Shown: positions 1 to 5,992 of the stretch, one piece after another
How the letters are laid out: each line of letters starts with the position of its first letter
Numbering within the stretch: position 1 is the stretch's first letter
DNA from: an uncultured Selenomonadaceae bacterium
Lineage (GTDB): Bacteria > Bacillota > Negativicutes > Selenomonadales > Selenomonadaceae
Length of the DNA stretch: 6,016 nt
NCBI GenBank assembly: GCA_905236595.1
Contig: CAJORE010000018.1
Coordinates: forward strand, 1-6,016
Direction: 5' to 3'
The notes under the pieces: generated by a model
What the model saw: only the letters and a program-made list of their open reading frames with translations
Told to the model about the DNA's origin: nothing
The model's database searches: none
Translations under genes and position numbers: made by a program

Positions 1-614
1 AGAAAATGCCGCTGTGCAAGAAACGCATTGAGGCGGTGCGCGAATTTCGACTTGCCAGCAAAAGCGAAGGAACACGAAAACTTGCCGACAAACCGACGCA
101 CTTTCATGTGGAGAATATGCCAAAGATAAATTATTTGCTTATTCCTCGCGTTTCTTCCGAAAGACGGCGATATATTCCCATCGGTTTTATGAAGCCTGCG
201 GAATTGTCATCGGACTCGGTTCACATTATCCCCGACGCAACCCTGTATCACTTCGGCATACTCACAAGCAACGTCCACATGGCATGGATGCGCGCCGTTG
301 CCGGACGGCTTAAAAGCGATTATCGCTACTCAAAAAACATCGTCTACAACAATTTCCCGTGGCCAACGCCCACCGACGCGCAACGCGCCGCCATTACGCA
401 GACGGCGCAAGACATTTTGGACGTTCGCGCCAAATTTCCCCATGCCAGTCTTGCCGACCTTTACGACGAAACACTCATGCCGCCCGCCCTCCGAAAAGCG
501 CATCAAGCCAACGACCGGGCGGTTATGGCGGCCTACGGCTTCCCCATAAAGGAAACCACCGAAGCATCTTGCGTGGCCAAGCTTATGCAAATGTACAGAG
601 AATTGGTGAAATAA
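1..614 (+). CDS. C-terminal part of an MmeI-like class I DNA methyltransferase / type IIG restriction-modification protein (partial)
   Basis: The reading frame is open to the left edge (first full codon at base 3), so the Met at base 6 is internal and the gene is cut by the window. About 203 residues remain. They resemble the C-terminal end of large SAM-dependent DNA methyltransferases of the MmeI/YeeA type. Numbered from that Met, there is a segment with TSNVHMAWMRAVAGRLKSDY (residues 87-106), a family-typical NNFPWP motif (115-120), then a helical tail with a D-LYDETLMP-type stretch and an AAYGF motif before the end. In this family the C-terminal part recognises the DNA target, while the nuclease (if present) and SAM-binding NPPY motifs lie further N-terminal, so they cannot be judged here. 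The family adds methyl groups to adenine, as a stand-alone enzyme or fused to a restriction nuclease. The C-terminus looks complete and is followed at once by a terminator hairpin. The family call is fairly secure. Whether the protein also cuts DNA is unknown. Confidence 0.85.
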   Translation, partial: KMPLCKKRIEAVREFRLASKSEGTRKLADKPTHFHVENMPKINYLLIPRVSSERRRYIPIGFMKPAELSSDSVHIIPDATLYHFGILTSNVHMAWMRAVAGRLKSDYRYSKNIVYNNFPWPTPTDAQRAAITQTAQDILDVRAKFPHASLADLYDETLMPPALRKAHQANDRAVMAAYGFPIKETTEASCVAKLMQMYRELVK

Positions 615-662
615 AAAATATGCTGTCAACGAAAATGTGTTCTTCGGTGACAGCATATTTTT
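613..662. terminator. Bidirectional intrinsic terminator between convergent genes
   Basis: A perfect 15-bp inverted repeat (614-628 with 648-662; core ATATGCTGTCA / TGACAGCATAT) continues inward past one A-G mismatch into a further 4-bp CGAA/TTCG stem with a 9-base loop. Both outer ends are A/T runs, so each strand yields a hairpin followed by a U tract. It starts at the stop codon of the methyltransferase (+) and lies 38 bases beyond the stop of the nuclease gene (-), so it can end transcription from both sides. Confidence 0.92.
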
Positions 663-699
663 ACGACCTACTGCATCATTATGAAATATTATCTGTGTG

Positions 700-1617
700 C
701 TAACGGGCAAACATCATATCGCGCATACTTTGCAAAGAAGACAAATCAATACCTGTGGTCTTACTGACATCATCAAGGGGAGTATTATTCTTTATAAGAT
801 TCATAGCGTTAAAAAAGTTACTCCGCTCTTCTTTACGTCCTTTTTCCTCTGCCCGTTGTCTAATCCCTTCACTCAAATTGCACAATTTTGCCACTCCTTT
901 CTCAATGTCGGGTGTTATCCTTACATGATATTCATCTCTTATAATGCGTGTAACCTCTTCCGCCGGAAGTTCGCTGACAAACAACACGGTCAAAAAACGC
1001 ATGAGTCCCGTCAATTCTTCCGGTTTCTTATTCCCAAGAAAAATCACCACCATGCAAAAGTTATCGTAGTCTTCTTTCCTGGCACCATAATCACCGACGA
1101 TGTGAGTTTCTTTCATCCTGTACACATTGATAGTGTACTCCTGCTCTTTCTTTGACGGAAACGGACAAAGCCACATCGACACAACTTTTCTTAGCTTACC
1201 GTAATCGGATTTGACGAACACGCTCCCGTATTGCGAAACTATCATACGCCCACAATAAAACGAACCGCGCTTTAGAATGGGATAGCCGGGATTGGCATTG
1301 TTCTGCGCCTCAACATCGAGCATCAAATACAGTTCTTCGCCGGTATTGTTCGGTATCCCCGCCATAAATGTTACATCAAATGTTGAACGTCCCTCATTGA
1401 ATGAGTTAAATTCGTTTGAGTTGCCGACAATCTGTGGTGGTTGCTCCAAAATCGGCACATCGTTCTTCGGATTGCCCTCTATATAGCGGTCGGAAATTTC
1501 ATAAACGCCAACTCCGCGATACTCTTCCAAACAGCCAAGCATTATATTGGCAAGTATGTCTTTGTTGGTGAGTATCTTCTTACATTCGTTGTCGAATCGC
1601 ATATTGTGTTCGGCCAT
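700..1617 (-). CDS. PD-(D/E)XK nuclease family transposase / Rpn-like protein
   Basis: This encodes a 305-residue protein of the PD-(D/E)XK nuclease superfamily, of the kind annotated in Bacillota as 'PD-(D/E)XK nuclease family transposase' or Rpn-like. Visible signs are an N-terminal helical segment (KKILTNKDILANIMLGCLEE, residues 13-32), an acidic residue in STFDVTF (D81), and LDVEAQNN (D101, E103, Q105), a D-x-E-x-Q form of the catalytic core. An aromatic segment follows (YPILKRGSFYCGRMIVSQ, 112-129), and the C-terminal half is helical and charged (about 248-305). Relatives such as E. coli RpnA are DNA endonucleases linked to recombination; many others have no known role. The start is not certain. 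The frame opens at a GTG (1665), but that codon lies in a probable -10 box, and the family usually begins shortly before the KKIL segment. ATG 1617 is chosen, although AGAAAGG sits almost against it; TTG 1632 and ATG 1602 remain possible. The gene is AT-richer than its neighbours (19/60 G+C at 781-840, against 41/60 at 3181-3240), which fits horizontal acquisition. It has no flanking inverted repeats that I can see. Confidence 0.85.
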   Translation of the reverse strand: MAEHNMRFDNECKKILTNKDILANIMLGCLEEYRGVGVYEISDRYIEGNPKNDVPILEQPPQIVGNSNEFNSFNEGRSTFDVTFMAGIPNNTGEELYLMLDVEAQNNANPGYPILKRGSFYCGRMIVSQYGSVFVKSDYGKLRKVVSMWLCPFPSKKEQEYTINVYRMKETHIVGDYGARKEDYDNFCMVVIFLGNKKPEELTGLMRFLTVLFVSELPAEEVTRIIRDEYHVRITPDIEKGVAKLCNLSEGIRQRAEEKGRKEERSNFFNAMNLIKNNTPLDDVSKTTGIDLSSLQSMRDMMFAR

Positions 1618-1655
1618 ACCTTTCTGTCGCAAAGTACAAAAAACTTCCCTCGTGT

Positions 1656-1684
1656 ACTCTACCACGCAATAATAATATCATCAA
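1656..1684 (-). promoter_or_regulatory. Probable sigma-A-type promoter of the PD-(D/E)XK gene
   Basis: Read on the minus strand, TTGATG (1684-1679) is followed after exactly 17 bases by TAGAGT (1661-1656), with a TGG extended -10 just before it. Transcription would start near 1650, leaving a leader of about 33 bases to ATG 1617. This argues against the upstream GTG at 1665 as the start. It is a match by eye to the consensus only. Confidence 0.5.
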
Positions 1685-1781
1685 GCGAATTTTATTTAGC
1701 CGTCGATTTTTCCTCAAATTTGCCCCGCAACCAAACAGGAAATCGCACGCGTGAAAACTTGCGGCAGAAGAGCGCTGACGC

Positions 1782-1818
1782 ATTTCTTGCTTTTTGTATC
1801 GAATTTCTTGCTTTTTGT
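1782..1818 (+). repeat. Two exact 16-bp direct repeats upstream of sepF, 21-bp period
   Basis: ATTTCTTGCTTTTTGT occurs at 1782-1797 and again, base for base, at 1803-1818, separated by 5 bases. The period of 21 bp is two turns of B-DNA, so both copies face the same side of the helix. The second copy contains the -35 hexamer of the sepF promoter and runs into its spacer. This could be a tandem operator for a dimeric regulator, or a recent short duplication; the sequence alone cannot decide. Confidence 0.8.
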
Positions 1819-1836
1819 TAAAAGTTATGCTACAAT
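1808..1836 (+). promoter_or_regulatory. Promoter of sepF with extended -10
   Basis: TTGCTT (1808-1813), a 17-base spacer, and TACAAT (1831-1836) preceded by TGC (1828-1830), an extended -10. Both hexamers match the housekeeping consensus in at least four positions and the spacing is ideal. Transcription would begin near 1843, giving a leader of about 47 bases before the sepF ATG at 1890. The -35 lies inside the second copy of the 16-bp repeat. Confidence 0.75.
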
Positions 1837-1873
1837 GCCCACGTTAAATCATGCCATCATTCGCAGGATCCCC

Positions 1874-1880
1874 GGAAAGG
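1874..1880 (+). promoter_or_regulatory. Ribosome binding site of sepF
   Basis: GGAAAGG is followed after 9 bases by ATG 1890. It decides the start: the frame also has an ATG at 1851, but that one has no such site, lies only a few bases from the predicted transcription start, and would place 13 residues in front of the conserved N-terminal membrane helix. Confidence 0.8.
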
Positions 1881-1889
1881 TCGATTATC

Positions 1890-2474
1890 ATGAGCATTTT
1901 GAAGAAGATAACGGACTTTGTCATGCCGGTGGATGACGAAGAAGAGGAAGAAGATCTCGACGAAGAAGTCGCGGCTCCCAAAGCCGTTGCCAAACCCGTA
2001 GCGGCTGCTCCCGTCAAAGAAGAGGAAGAAGTTGAAGAAGTTCCTCTTCGACGAGTGGCGACGGGATCTGGCACTTATGATTATGTTCCTGCCTACAGCG
2101 GGTATTCTTCCGTTACCTCATCCTCCCGGGAGGACAGTTTCCGACCGAGTTACACGCCGCCCGCCAACAACAAGGCGACGCAACGTCCTCAACTTACGGT
2201 GCATACCACCAAAAAGGACGAGATTTCGGTGCAGCTGTGCACGCCGACCAAGTATGACCATGCCGCCGCTGTTGCCGATGACTTGGGCAGCGGACGCGCC
2301 GTTATCGTAAACTACGAACAAGTCGCCCCCGATTTGCAACGGCGTATGTGCGACTTCACCAACGGCGTTTGCTATGCCATCGACGGTGCGGTTCAACGCA
2401 TATCAAACAACATCGTCATTTACGTTCCCGAAGGGATTGACGTGGGCGATGCCATGGGTGTTATGTCACGCTAA
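1890..2474 (+). CDS. sepF: Cell division protein SepF
   Basis: This encodes a 194-residue SepF, the protein that binds the inner face of the membrane and the C-terminus of FtsZ, bundles FtsZ filaments and shapes the division septum. Domains in order: an amphipathic membrane-binding helix (MSILKKITDFVMP, residues 1-13); a long linker that is strongly acidic at 15-26 and 44-50, Ala/Pro-rich between, and Ser/Tyr/Pro-rich and presumably disordered at 57-100; and the folded SepF domain (about 101-186). The domain has the features RAVIVN (136-141), the conserved Gly in FTNGVCYAIDG (G159) that in Bacillus SepF lies in the oligomer interface, and IVIYVPEGIDV (175-185). Bacillus subtilis SepF is about 150 residues, so the linker is the extended part. 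In many Bacillota sepF lies in a ylm cluster near ftsZ. Here it stands alone with its own promoter and terminator, next to pepD downstream and a divergent nuclease gene upstream. The identity is secure. Confidence 0.95.
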   Translation: MSILKKITDFVMPVDDEEEEEDLDEEVAAPKAVAKPVAAAPVKEEEEVEEVPLRRVATGSGTYDYVPAYSGYSSVTSSSREDSFRPSYTPPANNKATQRPQLTVHTTKKDEISVQLCTPTKYDHAAAVADDLGSGRAVIVNYEQVAPDLQRRMCDFTNGVCYAIDGAVQRISNNIVIYVPEGIDVGDAMGVMSR

Positions 2475-2506
2475 AAAAACGAGCAGCCTCACGGCTGCTT
2501 GTTTTT
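2475..2506 (+). terminator. Intrinsic terminator after sepF
   Basis: A 14-bp stem (2475-2488 with 2493-2506) with one G-U pair, a TCAC loop and a GC-rich core GCAGCC/GGCTGC, flanked by A5 on the left and T5 on the right. It begins one base after the sepF stop and leaves only 18 bases before the pepD ATG, so pepD must be read through it or start from a promoter upstream of it. The A tract also allows weak function on the opposite strand. Confidence 0.9.
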
Positions 2507-2524
2507 GTATGAGGAACTGTTACC

Positions 2525-3982
2525 ATGATTGACGAATACAACGACGAAACAATTCTTGAGGACGTGCTTAAGGAATTTGCCGGCCTTGCCGCCATCGCCC
2601 GTCCCTCCGGCCATGAAAAAGCCGTCAGCGATTATTTGCGCCAACGGCTTACCGAATTGGGTTTCAGCGTCGTGCAGGACGACGCCAACAACATCATCGC
2701 CGACAAGGAAGCCGCACCCCACCGGCAAAACGCCCCGCGCACAATTTTGCAAGCCCACATGGATATGGTGGCGGTAGCCCGTGAAGGCGTCGCCTTCAAT
2801 CCCTTAACCGACGGGATAAAATTGGTGCAAGACGGCGAATATCTTCGCGCCGACGGCACCAGTTTAGGCGCCGACGACGGCATCGGCGTCGCTGTCGGCA
2901 TTTATATGCTCAAGAACGCAACCGATTGCGGGCCGTTGCGCCTTATTGTCACCACGGACGAAGAACGGGGCATGACCGGGGCGCAATATATCGACGCGAA
3001 ATATGTCACCGACGCCGCCTGCCTGATAAATTGCGATTCGGAAAATTTTGACGAACTTGTCGTCGGCAGTGCCGGCGGCGTGGATATAAATTTCACCCGT
3101 AAAATAAATTGGTGCCTGCCGCAAAAAAATGCGGCCTACCGCATAAAAGTCCACAACCTAAAAGGCGGTCATTCCGGGGAGCGCATCGGCGACGGACGGG
3201 GCAACGCCCTGCATATTTTGGCCGCGACGCTCCTGTCCGTGAACACCATAGCCGGAGCGGAGATTGCCGCCATAAACGGCGGCAAAGCAAAAAACGTCAT
3301 TCCGGACAGCGCCGAAGCGATAGTTTTGAGCAATGCCAAAGAACAAACCTTGCGGTACATCGCCAAAGTGACGCAGGAAAATTTTGCCAAAATACACGGC
3401 GACGCCGACCCCGCCATAACAATCACCGTCACCCCGACGGAAAAACCGGCGGACGTATTCGCCGCCGAGGACGCCGAAAACGTGTTGCGGCTGCTGTATC
3501 TGTTGCCGAAGGGCGTGCTGGGAATGAGCCGCGCCGTACCGAACTTAGTCGAATCATCGGCCAATTTGGGCACCGTCAGAACCACCGACAAGGGAGTAAA
3601 TGTCGAATTTTACCCGCGTTCGTCGGTGGATGCGCGGCTGACCGAATTTGCCAACGCCGCCAAGGAGCTGGCCGCGCTTACCGGCTTTGCCGCCGATTGC
3701 CAAGAGCCATCGCCGGCATGGCACGAAAACAAAGACAGCCGTTTGGCCGCAATTATGCGCCAAACCTTCGCCGCGCAAAACAGCCGCGCCCCCAAAGTTA
3801 CCGTCATTCATGCAGGGCTTGAATGTGGTTATTTTTACCGCAAGAACCCGCAGCTTGACATCGTATCCGTCGGCGTAACCACCGAAGATATTCACAGCCC
3901 CGACGAACGTCTGTTGCTCTCAACCGTCGTAAAAGAAGTGCGGCTTATCGCCACCACCATAAAGACCGTTGCCCAACTCTAA
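2525..3982 (+). CDS. pepD: Aminoacyl-histidine dipeptidase (Xaa-His dipeptidase, M20C family)
   Basis: This encodes a 485-residue cytosolic zinc dipeptidase of the PepD type, the usual length for the family. It splits dipeptides with broad specificity, including those ending in histidine, and serves peptide use and amino-acid recycling. All expected active-site residues of the M20 fold are visible: zinc ligands H78 and catalytic D80 in QAHMDM, bridging D117 in GADDGIG, catalytic E146 and ligand E147 in TTDEERGM, ligand D171 in NCDSEN, and ligand H457 in EDIHSPDE. The insertion that forms the lid or dimer domain lies about 187-400 and includes GGHSGERIGDGRGNA (214-228), a family signature, and NLVESSANLGT (340-350). 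HAGLECG (429-435) is also typical. The ATG is preceded by GAGGA (2511-2515) at 9 bases. The gap to rfbA is 34 bases with no terminator, so the two may be cotranscribed despite unrelated functions. The gene is GC-rich and complete, with no sign of damage. Confidence 0.96.
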   Translation: MIDEYNDETILEDVLKEFAGLAAIARPSGHEKAVSDYLRQRLTELGFSVVQDDANNIIADKEAAPHRQNAPRTILQAHMDMVAVAREGVAFNPLTDGIKLVQDGEYLRADGTSLGADDGIGVAVGIYMLKNATDCGPLRLIVTTDEERGMTGAQYIDAKYVTDAACLINCDSENFDELVVGSAGGVDINFTRKINWCLPQKNAAYRIKVHNLKGGHSGERIGDGRGNALHILAATLLSVNTIAGAEIAAINGGKAKNVIPDSAEAIVLSNAKEQTLRYIAKVTQENFAKIHGDADPAITITVTPTEKPADVFAAEDAENVLRLLYLLPKGVLGMSRAVPNLVESSANLGTVRTTDKGVNVEFYPRSSVDARLTEFANAAKELAALTGFAADCQEPSPAWHENKDSRLAAIMRQTFAAQNSRAPKVTVIHAGLECGYFYRKNPQLDIVSVGVTTEDIHSPDERLLLSTVVKEVRLIATTIKTVAQL

Positions 3983-4001
3983 ATTGCCGTAATAAGCACC
4001 G

Positions 4002-4008
4002 AAAGGAG
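4002..4008 (+). promoter_or_regulatory. Ribosome binding site selecting the TTG start of rfbA
   Basis: AAAGGAG lies 8 bases before TTG 4017. The site and the fact that the family begins [10 protein letters not shown] right there make the TTG start convincing. No in-frame ATG lies before residue 27. Confidence 0.85.
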
Positions 4009-4016
4009 TTTTTGCG

Positions 4017-4895
4017 TTGAAAAAGGGAATTATTTTGGCGGGCGGATCCGGCACACGCCTCTATCCGCTGACCAAAGTCGTCAGTAAGCAACTCATGCCC
4101 GTTTACGACAAACCGATGATCTATTATCCGCTGAGCACGCTAATGTTGGCGGGGTTGCGGGATATTCTGGTGATTACGACGCCGGAGGACAACGAAAACT
4201 TCCGGCGCTTGCTCCTTGACGGCAGTCAATGGGGGCTGAACATATCCTACGCCGTGCAACCGCATCCGGGCGGTCTGGCGCAAGCCTTTTTGGTGGGCGA
4301 ACAGTTCATCGCCGGCGACGCCTGCGCCTTGGTGCTGGGGGACAACATCTTCTACGGCGCCAATCTGCCCTCCGCTTGCAAAAGAGCGGCCGCCAACGAC
4401 AAAGGCGCCACCGTTTTCGCCTATTACGTCCGGCACCCGCAACGTTACGGCGTTGTGGAATTCGACAAGGCGGGCAACGCCGTGAGCCTTGAGGAAAAAC
4501 CGGCGAACCCGCGCTCCAATTATGCCGTGACGGGGCTTTACTTCTACGACAAAGACATTGTTGACATCGCCAAAAGCATCAAACCGTCGGCGCGGGGCGA
4601 GCTGGAAATCACCGACGTAAACAAGGTCTACCTCTCGCGCAACTTAATGCACGTCGAAAAAATGCGGCGCGGTTTTGCCTGGCTTGACACCGGCACCCAT
4701 GATTCGCTGATGAATGCCGCCCTTTTCGTGCAAACCATCCAGCAACGCCAGGGCTTGAAAATTTCCTGCATCGAAGAAATCGCCTATCGCATGGGCTATA
4801 TTGACGCCGAACAAGTCCTGCGCCTTGCCGAACCGCTGAAGAAAAACGAATACGGATTATATCTTGAGCAGTTGGTGACCGGCGGTATTGACTGA
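4017..4895 (+). CDS. rfbA: Glucose-1-phosphate thymidylyltransferase (RmlA/RfbA)
   Basis: This encodes a 292-residue nucleotidyltransferase that joins dTTP and glucose-1-phosphate to dTDP-glucose plus pyrophosphate, the first step to dTDP-L-rhamnose and other dTDP-sugars for surface polysaccharide. Diagnostic motifs run the full length: the nucleotide-binding loop [13 protein letters not shown] (7-19), [18 protein letters not shown] (23-40), GLAQAF (86-91), [10 protein letters not shown] (105-114) with metal-binding D109, YGVVEFD (144-150), LEEKP (158-162), [12 protein letters not shown] (167-178), RGELEITD (193-200), and [11 protein letters not shown] (221-231) with the second metal ligand D224. 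The C-terminal [13 protein letters not shown] and GYID segments (244-263) match the long RmlA form that has an allosteric dTDP-rhamnose site. One oddity is LLLDGSQWG (65-73): the family normally has Gly where L67 stands, before the Asp. rfbC follows after 33 bases; rfbB and rfbD are not in the window. The start is TTG. Confidence 0.97.
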   Translation: MKKGIILAGGSGTRLYPLTKVVSKQLMPVYDKPMIYYPLSTLMLAGLRDILVITTPEDNENFRRLLLDGSQWGLNISYAVQPHPGGLAQAFLVGEQFIAGDACALVLGDNIFYGANLPSACKRAAANDKGATVFAYYVRHPQRYGVVEFDKAGNAVSLEEKPANPRSNYAVTGLYFYDKDIVDIAKSIKPSARGELEITDVNKVYLSRNLMHVEKMRRGFAWLDTGTHDSLMNAALFVQTIQQRQGLKISCIEEIAYRMGYIDAEQVLRLAEPLKKNEYGLYLEQLVTGGID

Positions 4896-4928
4896 TATTT
4901 TACGATATTTTTACAAGGGAGCGCAGTA

Positions 4929-5489
4929 ATGAAAATTACCGAAACAAAACTAAAGGACGTTTACGTCGTGGAGCCGCAAGTATTCGGGGACGAACGGGGC
5001 TGGTTCATGGAAAGCTGGTCAAAGCGCAAGTTCGCCGACGGCGGCATAAACGTCGAATTTTTGCAGGACAATCAATCATTCTCGGCAACGAAGGGAACAT
5101 TGCGCGGGCTTCACTATCAACTGAATCCCATGGCGCAAGCCAAAATCGTGCGCTGTACGCGGGGCGAAATTTTTGACGTTGCGGTTGACATTAGGCGCGG
5201 ATCGCCGCAATACGGCCAATGGGTCGGCGAAGTCCTGTCGGCGAAAAATTTTAAGCAACTCTTTATTCCCCGCGGGTTTGCCCACGGATTCATCACGCTT
5301 ACGGACGATGTGGAAGTCCAGTACAAAGCCGACAATTATTATGCCCCCGAATGTGACGGCAACATTCGCTGGGACGATCCGCAAATAGGCGTTGACTGGC
5401 CTATTGCGCCCGTTATTTTGTCCGACAAGGACAAAGCCGCGCCGCTGTTGAAAGAGCGCGATAACTTGAATTTTATATACGGTGCCTAA
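4929..5489 (+). CDS. rfbC: dTDP-4-dehydrorhamnose 3,5-epimerase (RmlC/RfbC)
   Basis: This encodes a 186-residue cupin enzyme that inverts C3 and C5 of dTDP-4-keto-6-deoxyglucose, the third step of dTDP-L-rhamnose synthesis. Visible family features are FGDERGWFMESW (19-30), QDNQSFSATKGTLRGLHYQ (46-64) holding the catalytic base H62, AKIVRCTRGEIFDVAVDIRRGS (71-92) with substrate-binding K72, FIPRGFAHGF (112-121), VEVQYKADNYYAPE (128-141) with the probable catalytic acid Y132, IRWDDPQIGVDWP (146-158), and LSDKD (164-168), whose D168 would pair with H62. The length is typical and nothing is missing. AAGGGAG (4915-4921) sits 7 bases before the ATG. It is very probably cotranscribed with rfbA (33-base gap without a terminator). 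Confidence 0.97.
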   Translation: MKITETKLKDVYVVEPQVFGDERGWFMESWSKRKFADGGINVEFLQDNQSFSATKGTLRGLHYQLNPMAQAKIVRCTRGEIFDVAVDIRRGSPQYGQWVGEVLSAKNFKQLFIPRGFAHGFITLTDDVEVQYKADNYYAPECDGNIRWDDPQIGVDWPIAPVILSDKDKAAPLLKERDNLNFIYGA

Positions 5490-5516
5490 GGGAGTTGTGC
5501 TTGATTATATCGGAAC

Positions 5517-5523
5517 GGGGGTG
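5517..5523 (+). promoter_or_regulatory. Probable ribosome binding site of the RsbW-like gene
   Basis: GGGGGTG lies 7 bases before TTG 5531 and is a fair but not ideal site. A better core, AAGGGAG at 5488-5494, directly follows the rfbC stop and would serve TTG 5501 with a 6-base spacing, giving ten more N-terminal residues. The choice of 5531 rests on the family start pattern RKEITIDAT. Confidence 0.45.
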
Positions 5524-5530
5524 TAAAATA

Positions 5531-5941
5531 TTGCGTAAAGAAATAACGATAGACGCAACGGTCGAAAATATGACAGTCGTCAACGACTTTATTGATGAAT
5601 TGCTGGCTTCTTTTGCTGTGTCGATGAAGAAACGTATGCAACTCGATTTGGTCGTTGAGGAAATATTCGTAAACATCGCCCACTATGCCTACGGCGAGCA
5701 AACGGGCAAGGCGTACCTTCAAGGGACGGTGTCCGACGAACCGACGACAATCGAGCTTATCTTCTGCGACGAAGGGATACCGTACAATCCGTTGGAACAA
5801 AAAGATCCGAATATTGAAGCTTCCGTAGAGGAGCGGCAAATCGGCGGTTTGGGCATTTTCTTGGTGAAGAAGAACGTGGACAACATCGCCTATGAGTACA
5901 AAGACGGAAAAAATATATTGACCATCAAAAAAAATTTATAA
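5531..5941 (+). CDS. RsbW/SpoIIAB-like serine-kinase ATPase (anti-sigma factor type, HATPase_c_2)
   Basis: This encodes a 136-residue stand-alone GHKL ATPase domain of the anti-sigma/serine-kinase group. The ATP-binding boxes are clear: N-box LVVEEIFVNIAHYAY (40-54) with E44 and N48, G1 box FCDEGIPYNP (78-87) with D80 and G82, and G2 box IGGLGIFLVKK (104-114). It ends in NILTIKKNL, usual for this group. Known members bind a sigma factor or phosphorylate a STAS-domain antagonist on serine. Which partner this one has is not shown, since no STAS protein, phosphatase or sigma factor is in the window. The TTG start at 5531 is preferred because the family begins close to that point; TTG 5501 (146 residues) and TTG 5495 are alternatives. 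It follows rfbC after 41 bases with no terminator, so it may be read from the same transcript, though a functional tie to rhamnose synthesis is not implied. The family is secure, the partner and target unknown. Confidence 0.87.
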   Translation: MRKEITIDATVENMTVVNDFIDELLASFAVSMKKRMQLDLVVEEIFVNIAHYAYGEQTGKAYLQGTVSDEPTTIELIFCDEGIPYNPLEQKDPNIEASVEERQIGGLGIFLVKKNVDNIAYEYKDGKNILTIKKNL

Positions 5942-5971
5942 GGAAACACTGCATAAATGAGTTCGTGCCAT

Positions 5972-5992
5972 TGCCGAGGGATTTTTTCGGCA
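5972..5992. other. Short stem-loop in the 3' edge region
   Basis: TGCCGA (5972-5977) pairs perfectly with TCGGCA (5987-5992) around a 9-base loop, GGGATTTTT. It lies 30 bases after the stop of the RsbW-like gene. The T run is within the loop and arm, not after the stem, so it is not a standard terminator in this direction. The remaining 75 bases of the window show no convincing gene. The hairpin may be part of an intergenic repeat or of a leader that continues beyond the window. Confidence 0.4.

Noticed and set aside
697..1155. 152-codon open frame on the plus strand opposite the PD-(D/E)XK gene
   Set aside because: It lies wholly antisense to a gene with clear family motifs, has no ribosome binding site, and its translation is low-complexity and Phe/His-rich with no recognisable domain.
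1618..1665. GTG at 1665 as start of the PD-(D/E)XK gene, adding 16 residues
   Set aside because: No ribosome binding site precedes it, the codon lies in a probable -10 region, and the added residues do not resemble the family start.
1851..1889. ATG 1851 as start of sepF
   Set aside because: It lies about 8 bases after the predicted transcription start, lacks a ribosome binding site, and would mask the N-terminal membrane helix; ATG 1890 has GGAAAGG at 9 bases.
2437..2467. Possible pepD promoter inside sepF (TTGACG, 19-base spacer, TATGTC with TG before it)
   Set aside because: The -10 matches only three of six positions, the spacer is long, and transcripts would still meet the terminator at 2475-2506.
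3109..3822. 237-codon Arg-rich open frame in another phase within pepD
   Set aside because: The Arg/Gly/Pro-rich translation is the usual out-of-frame product of GC-rich DNA; pepD covers the region with all catalytic residues intact.
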